Assembly (NCBI GenBank): GCA_029207755.1
Contig: JARCOQ010000008.1
Location: 26,153,021 to 26,217,020 of the forward strand
Source of the DNA: Chamaea fasciata
Taxonomy: Eukaryota; Chordata; Aves; Passeriformes; Sylviidae
Length of the DNA stretch: 64,000 nucleotides
Reading direction: 5' to 3'
In this document: positions 1 through 12,600 of the stretch, piece by piece
How the letters are laid out: the number at the start of each line of letters is the position of its first letter
Numbering within the stretch: position 1 is the first letter of the stretch
Made by a program: the position numbers and the translations under genes
Notes under the pieces: model-generated
The model's database searches: none
Seen by the model: the letters and a program-made list of their open reading frames with translations, nothing else
What the model was told of the DNA's origin: nothing

Positions 1-3000
1 GCTGGCTGTTCTGCTCACCACCATATTTCTCCTTCTTCATGGCATTATGTTTATACTGGCCAATTCCGTAAGCAGCAATTTTGTCTTGCCCTCAATATCT
101 CGAGGCAGCAAGCCCCAGAGCGTGCTCTGTGGAGCAGTAATTTATCCCCTGCATTTTACATCTGGACAGAATAATTTCTTTGTTCTGGGAAAGTAAATAA
201 GAATGTCAGATTTACCTTCCTCAGGTCACATCTCTCTATATTGTGATTTTTCCAACTCTGCTCCTCTCTAAACTAAGCAATATTCAGTTATTTCAATCTT
301 TTTCTATCATTAGCCATAATGGACTTTCAGAGCTAAGAGAGGTGAGACTAAATATGAGAAGAGATCATTGGGTTTTTTACAGAAAGCTGATCATATAACT
401 TTTGTTTTACACAGCTCTCAGCTGTATACTTATTTACTCATTTAGCAGAGATGCAGGAATAGATAGCATGATGGAGACATCTATAGTGAGAGGGTACCAT
501 AGCGAAACCAGTTTGCAGAAGAGATTGGAAAGAAGGAAGTGAAATCACTTATCAAACAGCACAACAAAGACTGTGGAGCGTGATCAGCGTGAAGAGCAGC
601 GTGACAATGGTAAAAGAAGGGTATAAGGGGCTGAGATGAACCATCCATAGGTCACAGCAGTAGATGAAATATTTAATGGCATTGTTGGACAGTGCTGTCT
701 TTCTTGAACAAATTAAACCACGTGTTTTCAATAGCTGAAATGATCAATTAAGATATTAGAGATGTATAGTTAGACATGAATAACTGGCACAAAGTGGTGC
801 ATAAGGAAGAGAAACCTAAACATGAAGATTCCCTATGGTTTTCTATGCTAACTTGTCACTTTTTTTACTAAATGTCCTAAGAGTTTTGGCTTTTTGGTTT
901 GCTTGGTTTTTGTTGTTGTTGTTGTTTGGTTGGTTGGGGTTTTTTTGTTTGTTTTTGTTTGTTATTTTTGTTTGGTTTTTTATTTGGTTTAGTTTGGTTT
1001 TTCGAGTCTGGATTATTTATTTTTACAGTCTCCCATGAAGAGCACTGGGGAATTCTGGAATTCTCTGTTCTTTGATAAACTGTATATTTTATAATCACTA
1101 GAGAAGAAGCTGATGTTCTGAAAAATCAGCTATATAATCTCTATATTATTGTATTTCTGCATCAAAGCTGTCACAACAGTTTCCCCATAGGAGCCCCTGA
1201 AGCAACTCCATAACAAATAAGACCAAAGAAAATATCCTACATGGTTTTTTTTGTTTTAATGAACTAGTTTAAACAAAAAGGCTTTGGGATCTAGCTACAG
1301 ATTTTGCTGAGAACGAACAAAGCAGATGAAACCTCAGTTTCTTCTCCCTTATGCTGAATTTTGTCAGTGAAGTAGAATTAAAAACTGCAGCAAAAGGTAT
1401 AAAGTAGTTTCCAGCTCCCTCCAGACAGCAGAACAAGTAGCATTTTGGCTGCTCAGGTCACAGAAGTAGTGAGTGATTTGAAGTTTCAAGCTTAATAGAG
1501 TTAATAGGGCATTTGGAAGAAAAAGAAACCACAATGATCCTCCTACCTTACTTTGAAGTTACAGATTTTGAGAGAGCTTTTTAGTACTACTTTTGCAACT
1601 CTTCTGGAAGAATTGTGCACAAAGGGATGCTTATTACTGTCATTTAATCTAGATCCCATTAAAACCAAGGGAACACTCAGACATTTAACAGTATATTTTC
1701 AATTGTTACATCATCGTAAGAAATGGAGCTAGAAGTAGCATACACCAAAGTGGTGTCAGTCACATTGGAAGTAAAACTGGAGAAAATTGCATGGATTTGA
1801 AGGACAGTTTAAAAACCTGTTAGGAGAGTTCTCTCAAAAATCACATCTTTCTGTCTAGGTTGAAATTATTATTTTAGGGGAAATTATATCATCATCTGAA
1901 GCAGACTATGAAACAGAATTTCTGTGTTCTCTACCTGGTTATCTTATTCCTCTGCTATACAGCTCAGCAACTTGGTCTGTTTTCTTCTCCAGTCACCTCT
2001 CTGGAGAAGAAAAGTTCTAAGTTCTTTTTTAAGGAGTTTATACACACAGTGTTGAGCATTCAGAGTCTGATTGCAGTAATCATTGCTATTATATAATTTT
2101 TTAATATCAGCGCTTATGAAGGCACAGTGATGTTTTGTGGTGTATTTGTCTCATGAAAAAAGATGCATTAAAATACATCAACTGCCTCCTCCCTCCTCAC
2201 TATAATGCCAGGAAAAAACAGGAGGATAACAGGGATTTGTTACCATAAATTAAAAATTTATCTGGGATGTGGTGTCAGGTATTTTTGTTGTTGTTTAAAA
2301 ATCATGCCAGATCATTTCCCTAAATAAAGGCATGGAGTAATTTTACTTAACATGTCACAACTACTCTATGTTTGCATCTCTCTGAAGAGCAGCTCAGTCT
2401 CTCACTCAGATAAGTTGAGTGGTAAGAGACTATATTATAAAAAAAAATAGAAAAAACTACAATGATACCTTTTTGTTTCCATGGAACCTATCAACATTTT
2501 GGAGAGCTGGAAAGGAAGTGAATATCAGGAGTTCCATTCTCTACACCCATTTCAATCAAAACAATGTCTCAGGTATATGAATAAACAAAAAAAATGGGTC
2601 AGTATCAGATAAGAGGATTGAATACAGCTTATTCTGAACCCACTCTGGCAGGGAGCTTTGTGCAATCTGTATGCCCTGATCTGGAACTAGTGGAATGCAC
2701 AAACTATCACCAGTCCCTTCAAAACACTTCTGTGCTCTGACACCCAAGAGCAATTGATCTTCCTTCTTTCTACAACGTACAGACCTGTTATTTCTTTAAC
2801 TTACGTGAGCCGGAAAACTCTCCTTTGAAGTAGATTGTCCTGACTCACCTTGAATTTTAAGTCTGAAATTGAGTTGCCTCAGCATGAAATTTGTATAAAG
2901 GAAGACATGGTTAATTCCACTGAGCTAAGGCTGTGTGAGGAGGAAAAAGCTCCATTGACTCAGAAGCTCTCTTTGCATAAACTTTCACATATCCATTAGT

Positions 3001-3402
3001 TTCTGTGGACAAGAGAACTAGGGCTTGGAATCTTCTACTTCTGCATAATCTGGGAAAATACCTAACAAGGAAAGGTTTGCAAGCAAGCAAAGAGAAAAGT
3101 GCCAAACAAACATCGTGTGTCTGTTCTCAAGCAAACAGGAAAGGTCTGTGGCATTTTCCTCTTCACTTACCTGGGGAAATTCTGCAGCTGCCTAATCTGT
3201 TTGTTTAGGGACTTATGGGAGAGGTCATGAATGCATGCAGAATTCTAATGATGATAATAATAACTTTCTCAGGAGCAGATGAGCTAAGAAAAGGAAATAC
3301 ATGGTAACGAACTGCCAGAAGGCCTGGCAGTGGATTCCCACTGCATCACGGTTCTATCGCTATTTTGCTAACAGAGCATTTAGTGATGGAGGAGAATGCC
3401 CG
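1..3402. other. Unique non-coding sequence
   Basis: I see no gene here. Open frames are at most about 67 codons. One of them (1908-2096, + strand) starts at an ATG and has a hydrophobic N-terminus resembling a signal peptide, but it has no family features. The only structured part is the GT-rich patch at 884-1002, listed separately. The rest is AT-rich single-copy-looking sequence, intergenic or intronic. Confidence 0.6.
884..1002. repeat. GT-rich low-complexity tract
   Basis: The + strand is almost entirely T and G, built from irregular TTTGG, TTGTTG and GTTTTT units. It is low-complexity rather than a clean tandem array. Open frames across it on both strands are compositional artefacts (leucine/phenylalanine-rich on +, lysine/glutamine-rich on -). 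Confidence 0.85.
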
Positions 3403-3615
3403 GATCACAGAATCACAGAATGGGCCAGGTTGGAAGGGAGCACAGTGGTCATCTGGTCCTACCTGCCTGCTCAAGCAGGATTATCCCAGAGCACATGGCA
3501 CAGAATTGCATCCAGGCAGTTCTGGAGTATCTCCAGTGAGGGGAAACTCCTCAGCCTCTCTGAGCATCCTGTTCCAGTGCTAGGTCAGTGCAAAATGAAA
3601 AAGTTCTGTTGGTAG
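3403..3615 (-). mobile_element. CR1 LINE 3' end, antisense
   Basis: Read on +, this starts with ATCACAGAATCACAGAATGG, then GGTTGGAAGGGA, a CATCTGGTCC block and TGCTCAAGCAGGATTA. It ends near GAGCATCCTGTTCCAGTGCT. These blocks occur in this order in the reverse complement of bird CR1 3' UTRs, so the element lies on the minus strand. Only the last couple of hundred bases are present, which is the usual 5' truncation. Open frames of 72-104 codons over it are not genes. The family call is firm; the subfamily is not determined. Confidence 0.93.
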
Positions 3616-6600
3616 TGCTGCGTGCCACAGATCCCATAAGGCAACTTTGAGCAAGTTCCCAAGAGCTTTAGTGTTTCTTCTCTGACTTCTAATTTCTTAT
3701 TCCAGGTAGCATATGGGACTCCAACGAGTTTTTCTGTGTTCCCACATATTCCATGTGTGATGTCCCAGATATTTGTTCTGTTCCCATTAGCTGCCACTCA
3801 AAGAATTCTGCTTTACAGACCAGAATGACTAGGGGTTTTCCGGGCTAGATAAACTCTTGCAAAAAACTATGATGGAGTTTGCTGATTCGCAGCATTATTT
3901 AGATCTCCTTAGAACACCTCTTCCACAGTTATGTAATGACCCTAACAGCCTCTCAGCTGGTCTCTCACCTCAGCTACAGGATTCTGAAAACTGGAGGGTA
4001 GCCTTTCAGTTTTTGTGACACGGATAATTTTCCTAAAATCTTAATATCCCAACAGCTTTACACTTGCTATCTAAATCAGTGCCCAGGTCAATCTAGCTTC
4101 CTAGTATTCCTCTCTATTAAGTGGAGAGAAGGAGCAATTCAGAAGGTTTTGCTGCACCTACTTTATAATCAGCACATGCACTGGTGTCTGGATAGGAACA
4201 ATCACTCCCTGTGTGATTAATCTGTGCTCTTCATGGGCTACGGGGTGAGCTGAGACAAGAGCTACAGCTTTCCAGGGCTGATCTTAGCACATATCCATCG
4301 CTCTGAAGGTCTATGAGGACCAGGAACACAGCCCCACTGTCCTGTTTCTTTGTTCACTCTTCCCTTTTTCTTCACGAGAATGAAAAAATAATGATGTGGT
4401 TCCACATTCAAAGCACTTATTACAACTTTTAGACTTTGAATGGGATGAAACAAGATTTCCTTCCTCCAAAAGACAATAAAAAATTAAGATACCACATTTG
4501 AGCAATCTAAGTGTCTGACCTGCATCATTTAAAATTCATTCATCCTGTGAATAGAGACAGACTTGCCTGTTCTCTTCACCACAATAACAATATTTTGATT
4601 TATTCTTAGACCTTTCCACAATTATGTGAAAGGACAAAACACTTTCCTAGAGCTGCAGAAATCAAATTTTCAACTATTTTCCCCATGTTCCTTAAAATGT
4701 ATCAACCAACTTAATGTTGCAGCTCTTTCCAAAGCCCTGATTCAAAGGCTGGTTCACAGCTCCAACAGAGAGCACTGATGCACTGTGGCAGCAGCCCAGG
4801 TGTGACAGTGACTGGGGAATGTAGGAGGGGAAAGTCAGGCTTCAGCCAGTCTTTGGGATAAAAGAAATCTGATTTACGACAATGAGCTCTGGTCAGGCTC
4901 TTAGTTTATCTAAGAATTTATCTTCTTCTGCCCATTCACCACAGAACATCATCTCTTAATGGGGCTCAGTGCTGCCCTTTATTGAGCTTAGAGAATAACA
5001 GATAATGGAAAATTAATGGTGAGGAGGGCTGGAGGGATGTTAGGGCTTATACTACCAATGAATCACTGATTTTTTTGCCCACTGCCACCAGAATGGACAA
5101 AACATTGATGAAGTTCTTCATAGAGGTCGATGATGATAATCAAGGGTTATTTTAGGACTTCCTCCAGTTTAAATGATGCTCTGGAGCCCAGGAAGCAATG
5201 TAAAGTTTTTCTCTTAATGTTGGTCAAACTTTCAGACAAATAATCTCTTTCTAAAATGGAAGAAAAGACAATTTTCTTTCTGTCTGAGAAGTGAATGATA
5301 TTGAATCCACTGAAATTCTTTCTTTTCATTTCAGTACAACTATTGTCTATTTGCTTTTCCTCCTCAGATCCTCAAATTCTGTTATGAAGTATACAAATTT
5401 TGGAAAAGTTTTTTTTGTTTTCGCTCTCTTTTTTTTTAATGCAGGTTTTGGTGAGGGCAAAAAATTTTTAGAAAGGAATTTTTACATGTAGGGGAAATCC
5501 AATTTTGTCATGGTTGAAAGTACTTGATAAGAACAAGCTTTAAGTGAAAATTATTTTTTATTAGAATAATAAATACAAAATATTGCTGTTCATTCATCCA
5601 TTCATTCTTGTATTTATTTATTTATTTTAAAATTTAAAATAAGTTTTATTATAGGACTCCCTGACAGAAATAATGCAACCTTTCATCACTGATGAAATCC
5701 CATCTTTAAACATATCACTCCCTTCTGGCTGAATTACACTGTATTTTAGAATTTTATTTTGATGTAAAGTTGCCTGATGTGTGACTTTCTATTCAATATG
5801 GTTGTTAGAAGGGCTTATCTGCAAAGCAATTGCTTCACAGCATGCCTGTAGCACAAGAGGTTTGTTTTTGTTTTTGTTTTTGTTTTTTAATTTCCCATTT
5901 TCAAAGGAAATCCACTTTGTATTCCTTATTTCAAAAGGCAATGCAAGGTTCTGAGTGTATGTAAAACACTCCTGGCCTAATGTAATGTATGCACAAAAGC
6001 CTGCCTTCAATTTAGCTGGTTCCTTGCCTCATTTCAAGCAAACTACTGCAGACTATTAACTCCAAAGTAAAGCTTTGCTATAGCAAGCTCGTGACCTTGC
6101 TTTCTCTCCCAGCAGTCCAACCATAATTTATTTAGTACTTGGTGCTACATGGTACTTTGATCCTGCAGGATAACACATTGTCACTGGATACCGTTTTAAC
6201 TGGCCTTTATATGGCCCAGAAAATGATACATCAAATACAGATATTTGCACACACACAACCTGACTTTTCAAAGCACTGTTTTCATGCCAAAGCCATTATT
6301 GCTCAGAATCTGACTGGATACCAAGTCATCCATTCAATCTGCATCATCTTCATGTCAAAACAGCTGCAATTGAAGGGATAGCACAGAAGTAAAAGTTTGT
6401 TCAACAAAAGGGAACCCTTGACTTTGGTTTAGGCAAGTTTGTCTCCTTTACAGTCTGGCCAGGGAAAAAGACAGTGTGCAGTGCTCCTTCCCAAGGACAG
6501 GTCATATTGGCCTTGGCACACTGCTCTGCTAATTTCCTTTCTGCCTACTACATCGAGAATTAGCTAAAGCACTTCTGTGCTGTGCTTCCTAAAACTCAAT

Positions 6601-6889
6601 CACCTTCATATTCAAGAGGTGATCCTCTCGAGCAAACGAAAAATATTTAATCTTTTCTCACAAACTGCTGCTTTACACATAATGCAGGATGTGTTTGGGT
6701 GGAGAAATTCCCACTCCTATTCTGCAGCATCAGATGAGCAATCCCCACTGCACCAGGCAGGGGGCTGAGTAACAGCTCTTGGCTTCTCAGCAGAAGGATC
6801 ACATCCTCACCTGAATGGGAAAACTTTCTCTGAAGTGAGCGTGTAAAATCTTTGAAAATCAGTTTTAAGAAGCTCGGGAACTTGTTTGT
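3616..6889. other. Unique non-coding sequence
   Basis: I see no gene, and no repeat beyond the short GTTTTT array at 5861-5886. Open frames are at most about 80 codons and several begin at non-ATG codons. No protein family is recognisable. Confidence 0.6.
5861..5886. repeat. (GTTTTT)n microsatellite
   Basis: About four copies of a G-plus-five-T hexamer, ending in a short T run. It is a small simple repeat with no other structure. Confidence 0.85.
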
Positions 6890-7290
6890 GTGTCACCACG
6901 TGATTTGGCTGAAAACATTCTTAGCAAAAATAAAGTCAGTGCCGAGAAGAAATCGTTTTCCTGCTGTGCATGGCAACATTATTAATCTGCGTGATTAATT
7001 CTGTGGCTATTAAAGAAACAGCAAGGCACCCTCTAGTTTGTTAATATCACTAACAAATACACATCTGTCACTCAAAATACTGTGTACTCAGCAATGTTGT
7101 TCTTACAATATTAAATATTTACTATTTATTTTGATTGTTACTTTTGTTATTTATTGGCTTGTAGCAGCCAAAAACATGCCAGGCAGCCTGAGGAGCAACT
7201 AGAAAAACATTTTTAAACCACCCTGCCTTAAAGTGAGGCAATTAAATACAGCATTAGCTGTTTTGACCTTGATTAACAGAAGTCCTTGTC
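6890..7290. promoter_or_regulatory. Possible cis-regulatory block
   Basis: This unique-looking block has unusually many good transcription-factor-like sites. There is a CACGTG E-box at 6897-6902 and an RFX-type half-site GGCAAC at 6972-6977. An inverted homeodomain pair, ATTAATC then GATTAAT separated by 5 bases, lies at 6981-6999. An exact TGACCTTGA (the ESRR/NR5A extended half-site in reverse) is at 7264-7272. These motifs are seen directly; a regulatory role is inference, since individual short sites are common by chance. No start or stop context suggests coding. Confidence 0.3.
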
Positions 7291-10200
7291 ACTGCGTGTC
7301 CAAATCCCACAGGGCGGGTGTTAAGCACATGGTGGAGTTATTGGCTGAGGAAGGAAGAAGCTAGGAGGAGTTTTGCTGGATCATGCCAGTGGCCCATGGC
7401 TAGAAGCATCCTCCCACTTCTCACTGAACAAAGCTCTTTCCTCTTAGCACTGAAAATGGGAGTAAAATTCGATGGAGATTCACAGATTGTTTTTCTCCAG
7501 AAACATTTCCAGCAGATGGATCTTGATACTGTGTTTACACTTATTTACTTCTATTCTCAGTCTGAGTAGTTAGAAATGTTAAAACTTCCTCTGTCTGAGC
7601 TGCACCATTAGTCTGCAATCCATTTACAGAAGACCCCACCCCAACCATTAATGCATTTTTTAGACTTCACAGCCCTCGTATCTCTTTGGCCCCGCAATTC
7701 TGAATGCAGAAATATAGTGAATAAGAAGGAAGCAGTGAACCAGCTTATAATAATTATAACTTAGAAGAATGCTTCTGATGTAAAACACTAATTTCTGTCC
7801 AAAATACGTGCATTGATTTTAGGTAGCTTTTATGCGACTGCTATTACATGGTGGATGAGTGTAACTATAGCAAATACTGCTTCTTATCGTGTCATCATCT
7901 CCCTTTTCTTATGATTCTGGAGGAGCTGAATGAAACTATGATAATAATTGCAGTGATGATGAATTTCCATGCCTCAAAAACCAGCAGAGTTTTGACAGGA
8001 GGGATGTTTCCCTTCATGATGTAAAATTGTTTAACTTTTCAGGTTCTTTGCCTTGCCTGTAAGTTCTTACTCAGCTGGCATTAAGGATCGATTTTAGAGA
8101 AACAAAACAGAATAGATAGAACTAAATGAACATTCATCCAAGCATTTACTATAAGTAAGGAGTTTTCAAATTGCAAATGACATGGGGAAAGAAATTTCAA
8201 GTGCAGAAAAAATGTCTTCTAGTCATTGTTTTTTGTTGTTTTCTGCCTGGTGTGACTTTGTTTTTCTCCCATATTTGTATTGCATGATTTTTTTAATACC
8301 GTGCAAAATGAAGTCAAATTGTGTTCTCAAAGCATTTCTTTCTCAGGGTTTGATAATTGACTATATTTCCATGGACTTCCCTGAATTGTCTTTAATTGAG
8401 ACCATTTGTTATGAGACAGTATCAGAGCTCAAGACCAACGGCCGCATTTTCTCTTCACAATGTTGCTCCCAGCAAACAATCAAATTGGAAACTCCTCAGA
8501 AACATAGAGCCTTTTTTAACTAGCAGTATAACTCACTAGAAAATACAGAAGGTTATAACATCTTAAAATAATTTATGGTACTGTCAGGCCTGAAGAGGAA
8601 AAGACTTCTCTTGGGAAGCAGTTTCAGCAGGAACTTCAAAAATTGTATGTTTGATAAATAGCACCACAACTAACAATGTTCAAAGTGCAAGGATCAAGGG
8701 AACTTTAAATTAGGAATTTAGACTCTCAGGTCCACATAAACTATTATGGAGGAAGATGCTATGACCAAGCAAAAGACAAACACTTAATGTGTCAATGAAA
8801 TCAACAAGAGAAACATATCTACTGATCTTTTGGGATCTGGGTTTTGACCTGTCTGTACCCCAGGATGTCACTGACAAAAAGTGTGAATTTTTTATCCTAA
8901 AACAGTATTTTCCTGCCATTTAAAATTTTTGAGAGTCTGAAACATTTTTCTATGTCATATTTAGGCCCAGAATTCAACACACAAAAAAAGAGTAAATATA
9001 AATATAAATATAAATATAGCTATGAAAAATAAAATATTACTGTTATTTGATTTTGCAGTTCTCATAATTTTTATCTTTCTGAGATGTATTTTAGCTGATA
9101 TTTAAAAGCATTGAGTTGCTTGATCTGGAAATGGTTTCAAAAATAAATGCTCATATTTGAAAATCTAGATTTGTTTTAAAATTAATTTCATCAAAAGGTC
9201 CACAGAAACTCATGAAGCATACTGCTTCTTACTAACTGTCATTTTCCAATGAAAAACACTTTATTGGAAGATTCCTGACAAGTTCCACCCCTTGTTATAG
9301 GCTGTGATTTTTGGAATAAAGGCATTACTCAGAACATGGAGTCTTTTGCTTTAAAACTGTAGTATGTTTACCCATAGTTTATCTAAGGATGGATGAACAG
9401 ATAAGCTTCAAAATTAGCTCCTCATGACCGTACCAAGTATATAAAGTGTTAAGTTTTGTTAAGGCTCATTTCAGCTTCTTTGGACATCATCACTCAGTAT
9501 CCTGAATTTAGAGGACATCTGCATTAGGCTACTCTTATCTTGGTCCCTTTGCTAGGACCATGTGCTTTGACAGAGATAAGAAAGAGAGGATTTACTATTT
9601 GTGAATACTCATTATAACTGTAATGAATGAGATAACACCAATTAACAAAGAAATTAGGAGTTCTGTTCTTTGGATAACAAGGTACCCTACTCCATCAATC
9701 CCTTTAAGTACTCAGGATTAAACAGGTGAGTTGTTCTACTGATTCTAGTTTCTTAGAGTTTAAACACCAGTTTTAGTGTTTTAATAACACATGGACCCTG
9801 CAACAATTCAAATTTTCACCAAAAATGTCTTCTAAAACAAAAAATAATCAGAAAAAGAAAAAATATGTTTTGTCAGATTGAACACAATCTGTTCATATCT
9901 TGATGTATCCAAACAGTTGCACAAAATATTTTCTCTATAAACACAAACACCTTTGTCTATTTGTGCATCACCTGTCAATGTTATGCTTTCCTTTGAAAGA
10001 CTTTTCACTCCACAGTGTTTAGAACAAACTTTTCAATTTCCCATTTAAATTACTATTTGAGTGATTGCACTGATTTCATGGTATTTCTAATAAAAATTAT
10101 CGTTTTGCCACAGAGAAAAAAGAACGTGATCAGCATCTCTGAGCAAGATACTTGGGTAGCAGAGAAGGGAATAGGAGCTTCTTTCACTGATGAAGAGGTT

Positions 10201-10303
10201 TCAGACCTCATGAACAGGTTTCAAGGAGGAGCCTAAGCCTGGGCCACAAGAATAGTTTCATACTGGAACGGCCTAAATAACACACAAAATTGTGAAATAG
10301 GAG
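7291..10303. other. Unique non-coding sequence
   Basis: Apart from a small AT hexamer repeat at 8993-9018, this is single-copy-looking AT-rich DNA. The longest frame (8182-8523, + strand, 113 codons) matches no family I recognise. A possible short terminal exon at 10114-10236 is discussed in the findings. Confidence 0.55.
8993..9018. repeat. (TAAATA)n microsatellite
   Basis: Four tandem copies of an AT hexamer. It is a plain simple repeat in AT-rich surroundings. Confidence 0.9.

Positions 10304-10347
<44 letters not shown>
10304..10347. repeat. Poly(A) tract, 44 bases
   Basis: An uninterrupted run of 44 A. No AATAAA lies in the 30 bases upstream, so it does not look like the tail of a processed retrocopy. 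Bird CR1 elements do not end in poly(A) either. The length is prone to slippage and may not be exact. Confidence 0.95.
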
Positions 10348-10348
<1 letters not shown>

Positions 10349-11310
10349 AACTACCCTCCTGCTATTCCAAAGCTTTCAGTTTCAACTAGTAGCCTGTGTA
10401 AACACCCAGATAAACAAATACACTCCCCTCCATATACCTACACCTCTCACTTCTGCAGTGAGTTCTACAAAGGTCCAGACCGTTGTTCTGCTCATGGTTT
10501 TTGTAATAACCAGTCTCATTGGGACTGCTGTTCTGATTGCAAAACAAAAAAACCTTAGAATTTGTCTTTCAGCCTCATTCTTGAAAGTGGATCCAGCAAC
10601 ACATCTGTCGGTCAGTCTCCTTGTATTTCTATTGAACTGATCACTAAGGACAATTTTCCCAGATGTGCAAAGGCAAATTACAGTGATGGGAAGTCTCTGT
10701 GTTGAGAAGGGAGTGGATTAACAGCAGTCCTTGGGAGAGAGGTGCTTTGATACGCTCTGTAAAGGTGTTCTTTAGCAGCAACAAGTTGCCTGTGACCTGA
10801 CTTTTCAAAGCCTCTATCATCAAAACTTCCAGGAGTCTGGGACAACAACTTGTCCCACACAGGGCTTTTTTTTCATTAAGTTCTCACCTCCCCAGTGCCT
10901 CTGTTTGAATGTCTCACTCTCTCAAAAGTTGAAAACCTTCACAGATGTCTAAGACATTTGCCAGGTCCCACACTGTGACACGCATGATCTCAAAAGGCAA
11001 CCTGGCCTCTGTGCTATTGCTGCCTGCTTATGGCACAATGGATCTTATTTATACCCAAAGTTTTACTCTCTTTAAGTTCCTTTCTCATACCAGTACTTCC
11101 AGAAGTTTTTTAGAAGTTAACTGCACTGGGTAAGCTGTGATACAAAATGCAATGTCAGGGAGCTGTTTCACCCAAACTGGAAGAGTTGCCACATTTTAAT
11201 ACATTGCCCCTTCTGTGCTACCCTTGAGACCAGGGCAGGCTTCACCTGAGAGTGGCATTCAGGAGTTTTGCTGATGTGATCCTTTGCCAGCCAGATAATC
11301 ACCTCTTAAA

Positions 11311-11329
11311 GCAGGCAGGCAGGCAGGCA
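11311..11329. repeat. (GCAG)n microsatellite
   Basis: Nearly five copies of a GCAG tetramer. It is short and perfect. Confidence 0.85.
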
Positions 11330-12544
11330 TCATTGTGAGAGGAGCACATTTCACGATCGTAAAGTGCCATCTTCAGAGTACTTGCAGACCCCACACTGTG
11401 ATTGCAGGCTGCTTGCCCCCCTCATCCCCCTTTAATTAAGAAGCCCTCTTGTGCTCATGCTGGGACTGTTGCAAATGTTGAACCCTGGCATTTCCAGACC
11501 CATTTCTTTTCTTTAAAGCCTTTTTGCTTCCACACAATCTGCAGAGACTGTTGCATTTCAAATGCATCTTTAATGCATTCATTTGTACATAACTTTGCCC
11601 CAGAAAAATTCACAGCAGGAATTCCAAGCTGCCATCAGCTTGATGTGCACACAAGGATCAGATTTAGTCTGGCTCCAGGTAAGCAGCCAGAGTCTCCAGA
11701 AAGTTTCATCAAAGAGATGGCAAAAAAGAGAAGATTTTCAGCATATTTATTGTACCCACTTCCCATCTGCAACATTCAGTGTAGGTCCATCAGGCCAGGT
11801 ATGGGGGAGGCTGTGGCACGTTGCACTTAGTGGTATAATATTTCTACAATATTGCAGTCATTGAATCAGGGATGAGGATGAGACACACATATAAAATGAG
11901 ATGGAAGAGGAGAAATAGAGACAATCTCAACAGCAGGCTCAGCCTTATGAGACTCTCCTCCCTCTTCCTCCCCCCTCCCATGGCAAGAAGGTTACCCCAC
12001 CTCCTCTTTTGAAGTGCTTAAATTCACTTCTACTGATAAGAGAACTGAGTGCTTGGAAGATTTGGAATCCAAAGAGAGTCAAAGTCAATCTCAAATAATC
12101 TTAATGTAAATTTTCTACTCTTGTGGCAAGATTACCTCATTATTCAGGGATTCAAGACATGTCTGCTGGTCTTTAAAACTGAAATAGCTTGACTTTCTAA
12201 AGCTGGTCTATTCAGCTGCCCATGGCCTTAGCAATCAAAAAAATAAATCACAGTTTTATAAATATCAAAATAAGGTATGAATGTACATATTCATTATCAG
12301 ATTTTTTCACAGTAGGCATTTTTTCCTTTAGTCATTCTCCAATGAAAAGTTGAATGGGTAATGGGAAATTATTTATATATCACTACACTGCACTTTTTGT
12401 CTCCTGATACCATTTTGTAGAGGGTTAAATCTGATGTAAAAAAGTGGAGAATTGGTTCAGGAGTTTCTATTTCTTTTTTCTTTTGTTTTTAAACAGTCAA
12501 ATGTCAGCTGCAGCGGCTGCTACAAAACAAGGTACAACCTCACC

Positions 12545-12600
12545 AATTTATACAGCCTTTGAGAAAAGAAGGGATTAGAGTGGTGTGTCCTCAACCTGGA
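12545..12600 (+). mobile_element. Possible old CR1 scrap
   Basis: The string ACAGCCTTTGAGAAAAGAAG closely matches the segment TTCAGCCTTTGAGAAAAAAG inside the well-preserved CR1 at 57.7 kb. After it the resemblance fades quickly. It may be a heavily decayed CR1 3' fragment in sense orientation. A 20-base match to a mobile consensus could also arise by chance in purine-rich sequence. Confidence 0.35.

Noticed and set aside
1908..2096. 62-codon frame with signal-peptide-like N-terminus
   Set aside because: Hydrophobic starts are common in T-rich DNA. There is no mature-peptide cysteine pattern or promoter context, so a secreted peptide is not supported.
10304..10347. Poly(A) tail of a processed retrocopy
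   Set aside because: There is no AATAAA upstream and no recognisable mRNA sequence. The same reasoning applies to the runs at 24.9, 47.2 and 61.8 kb.
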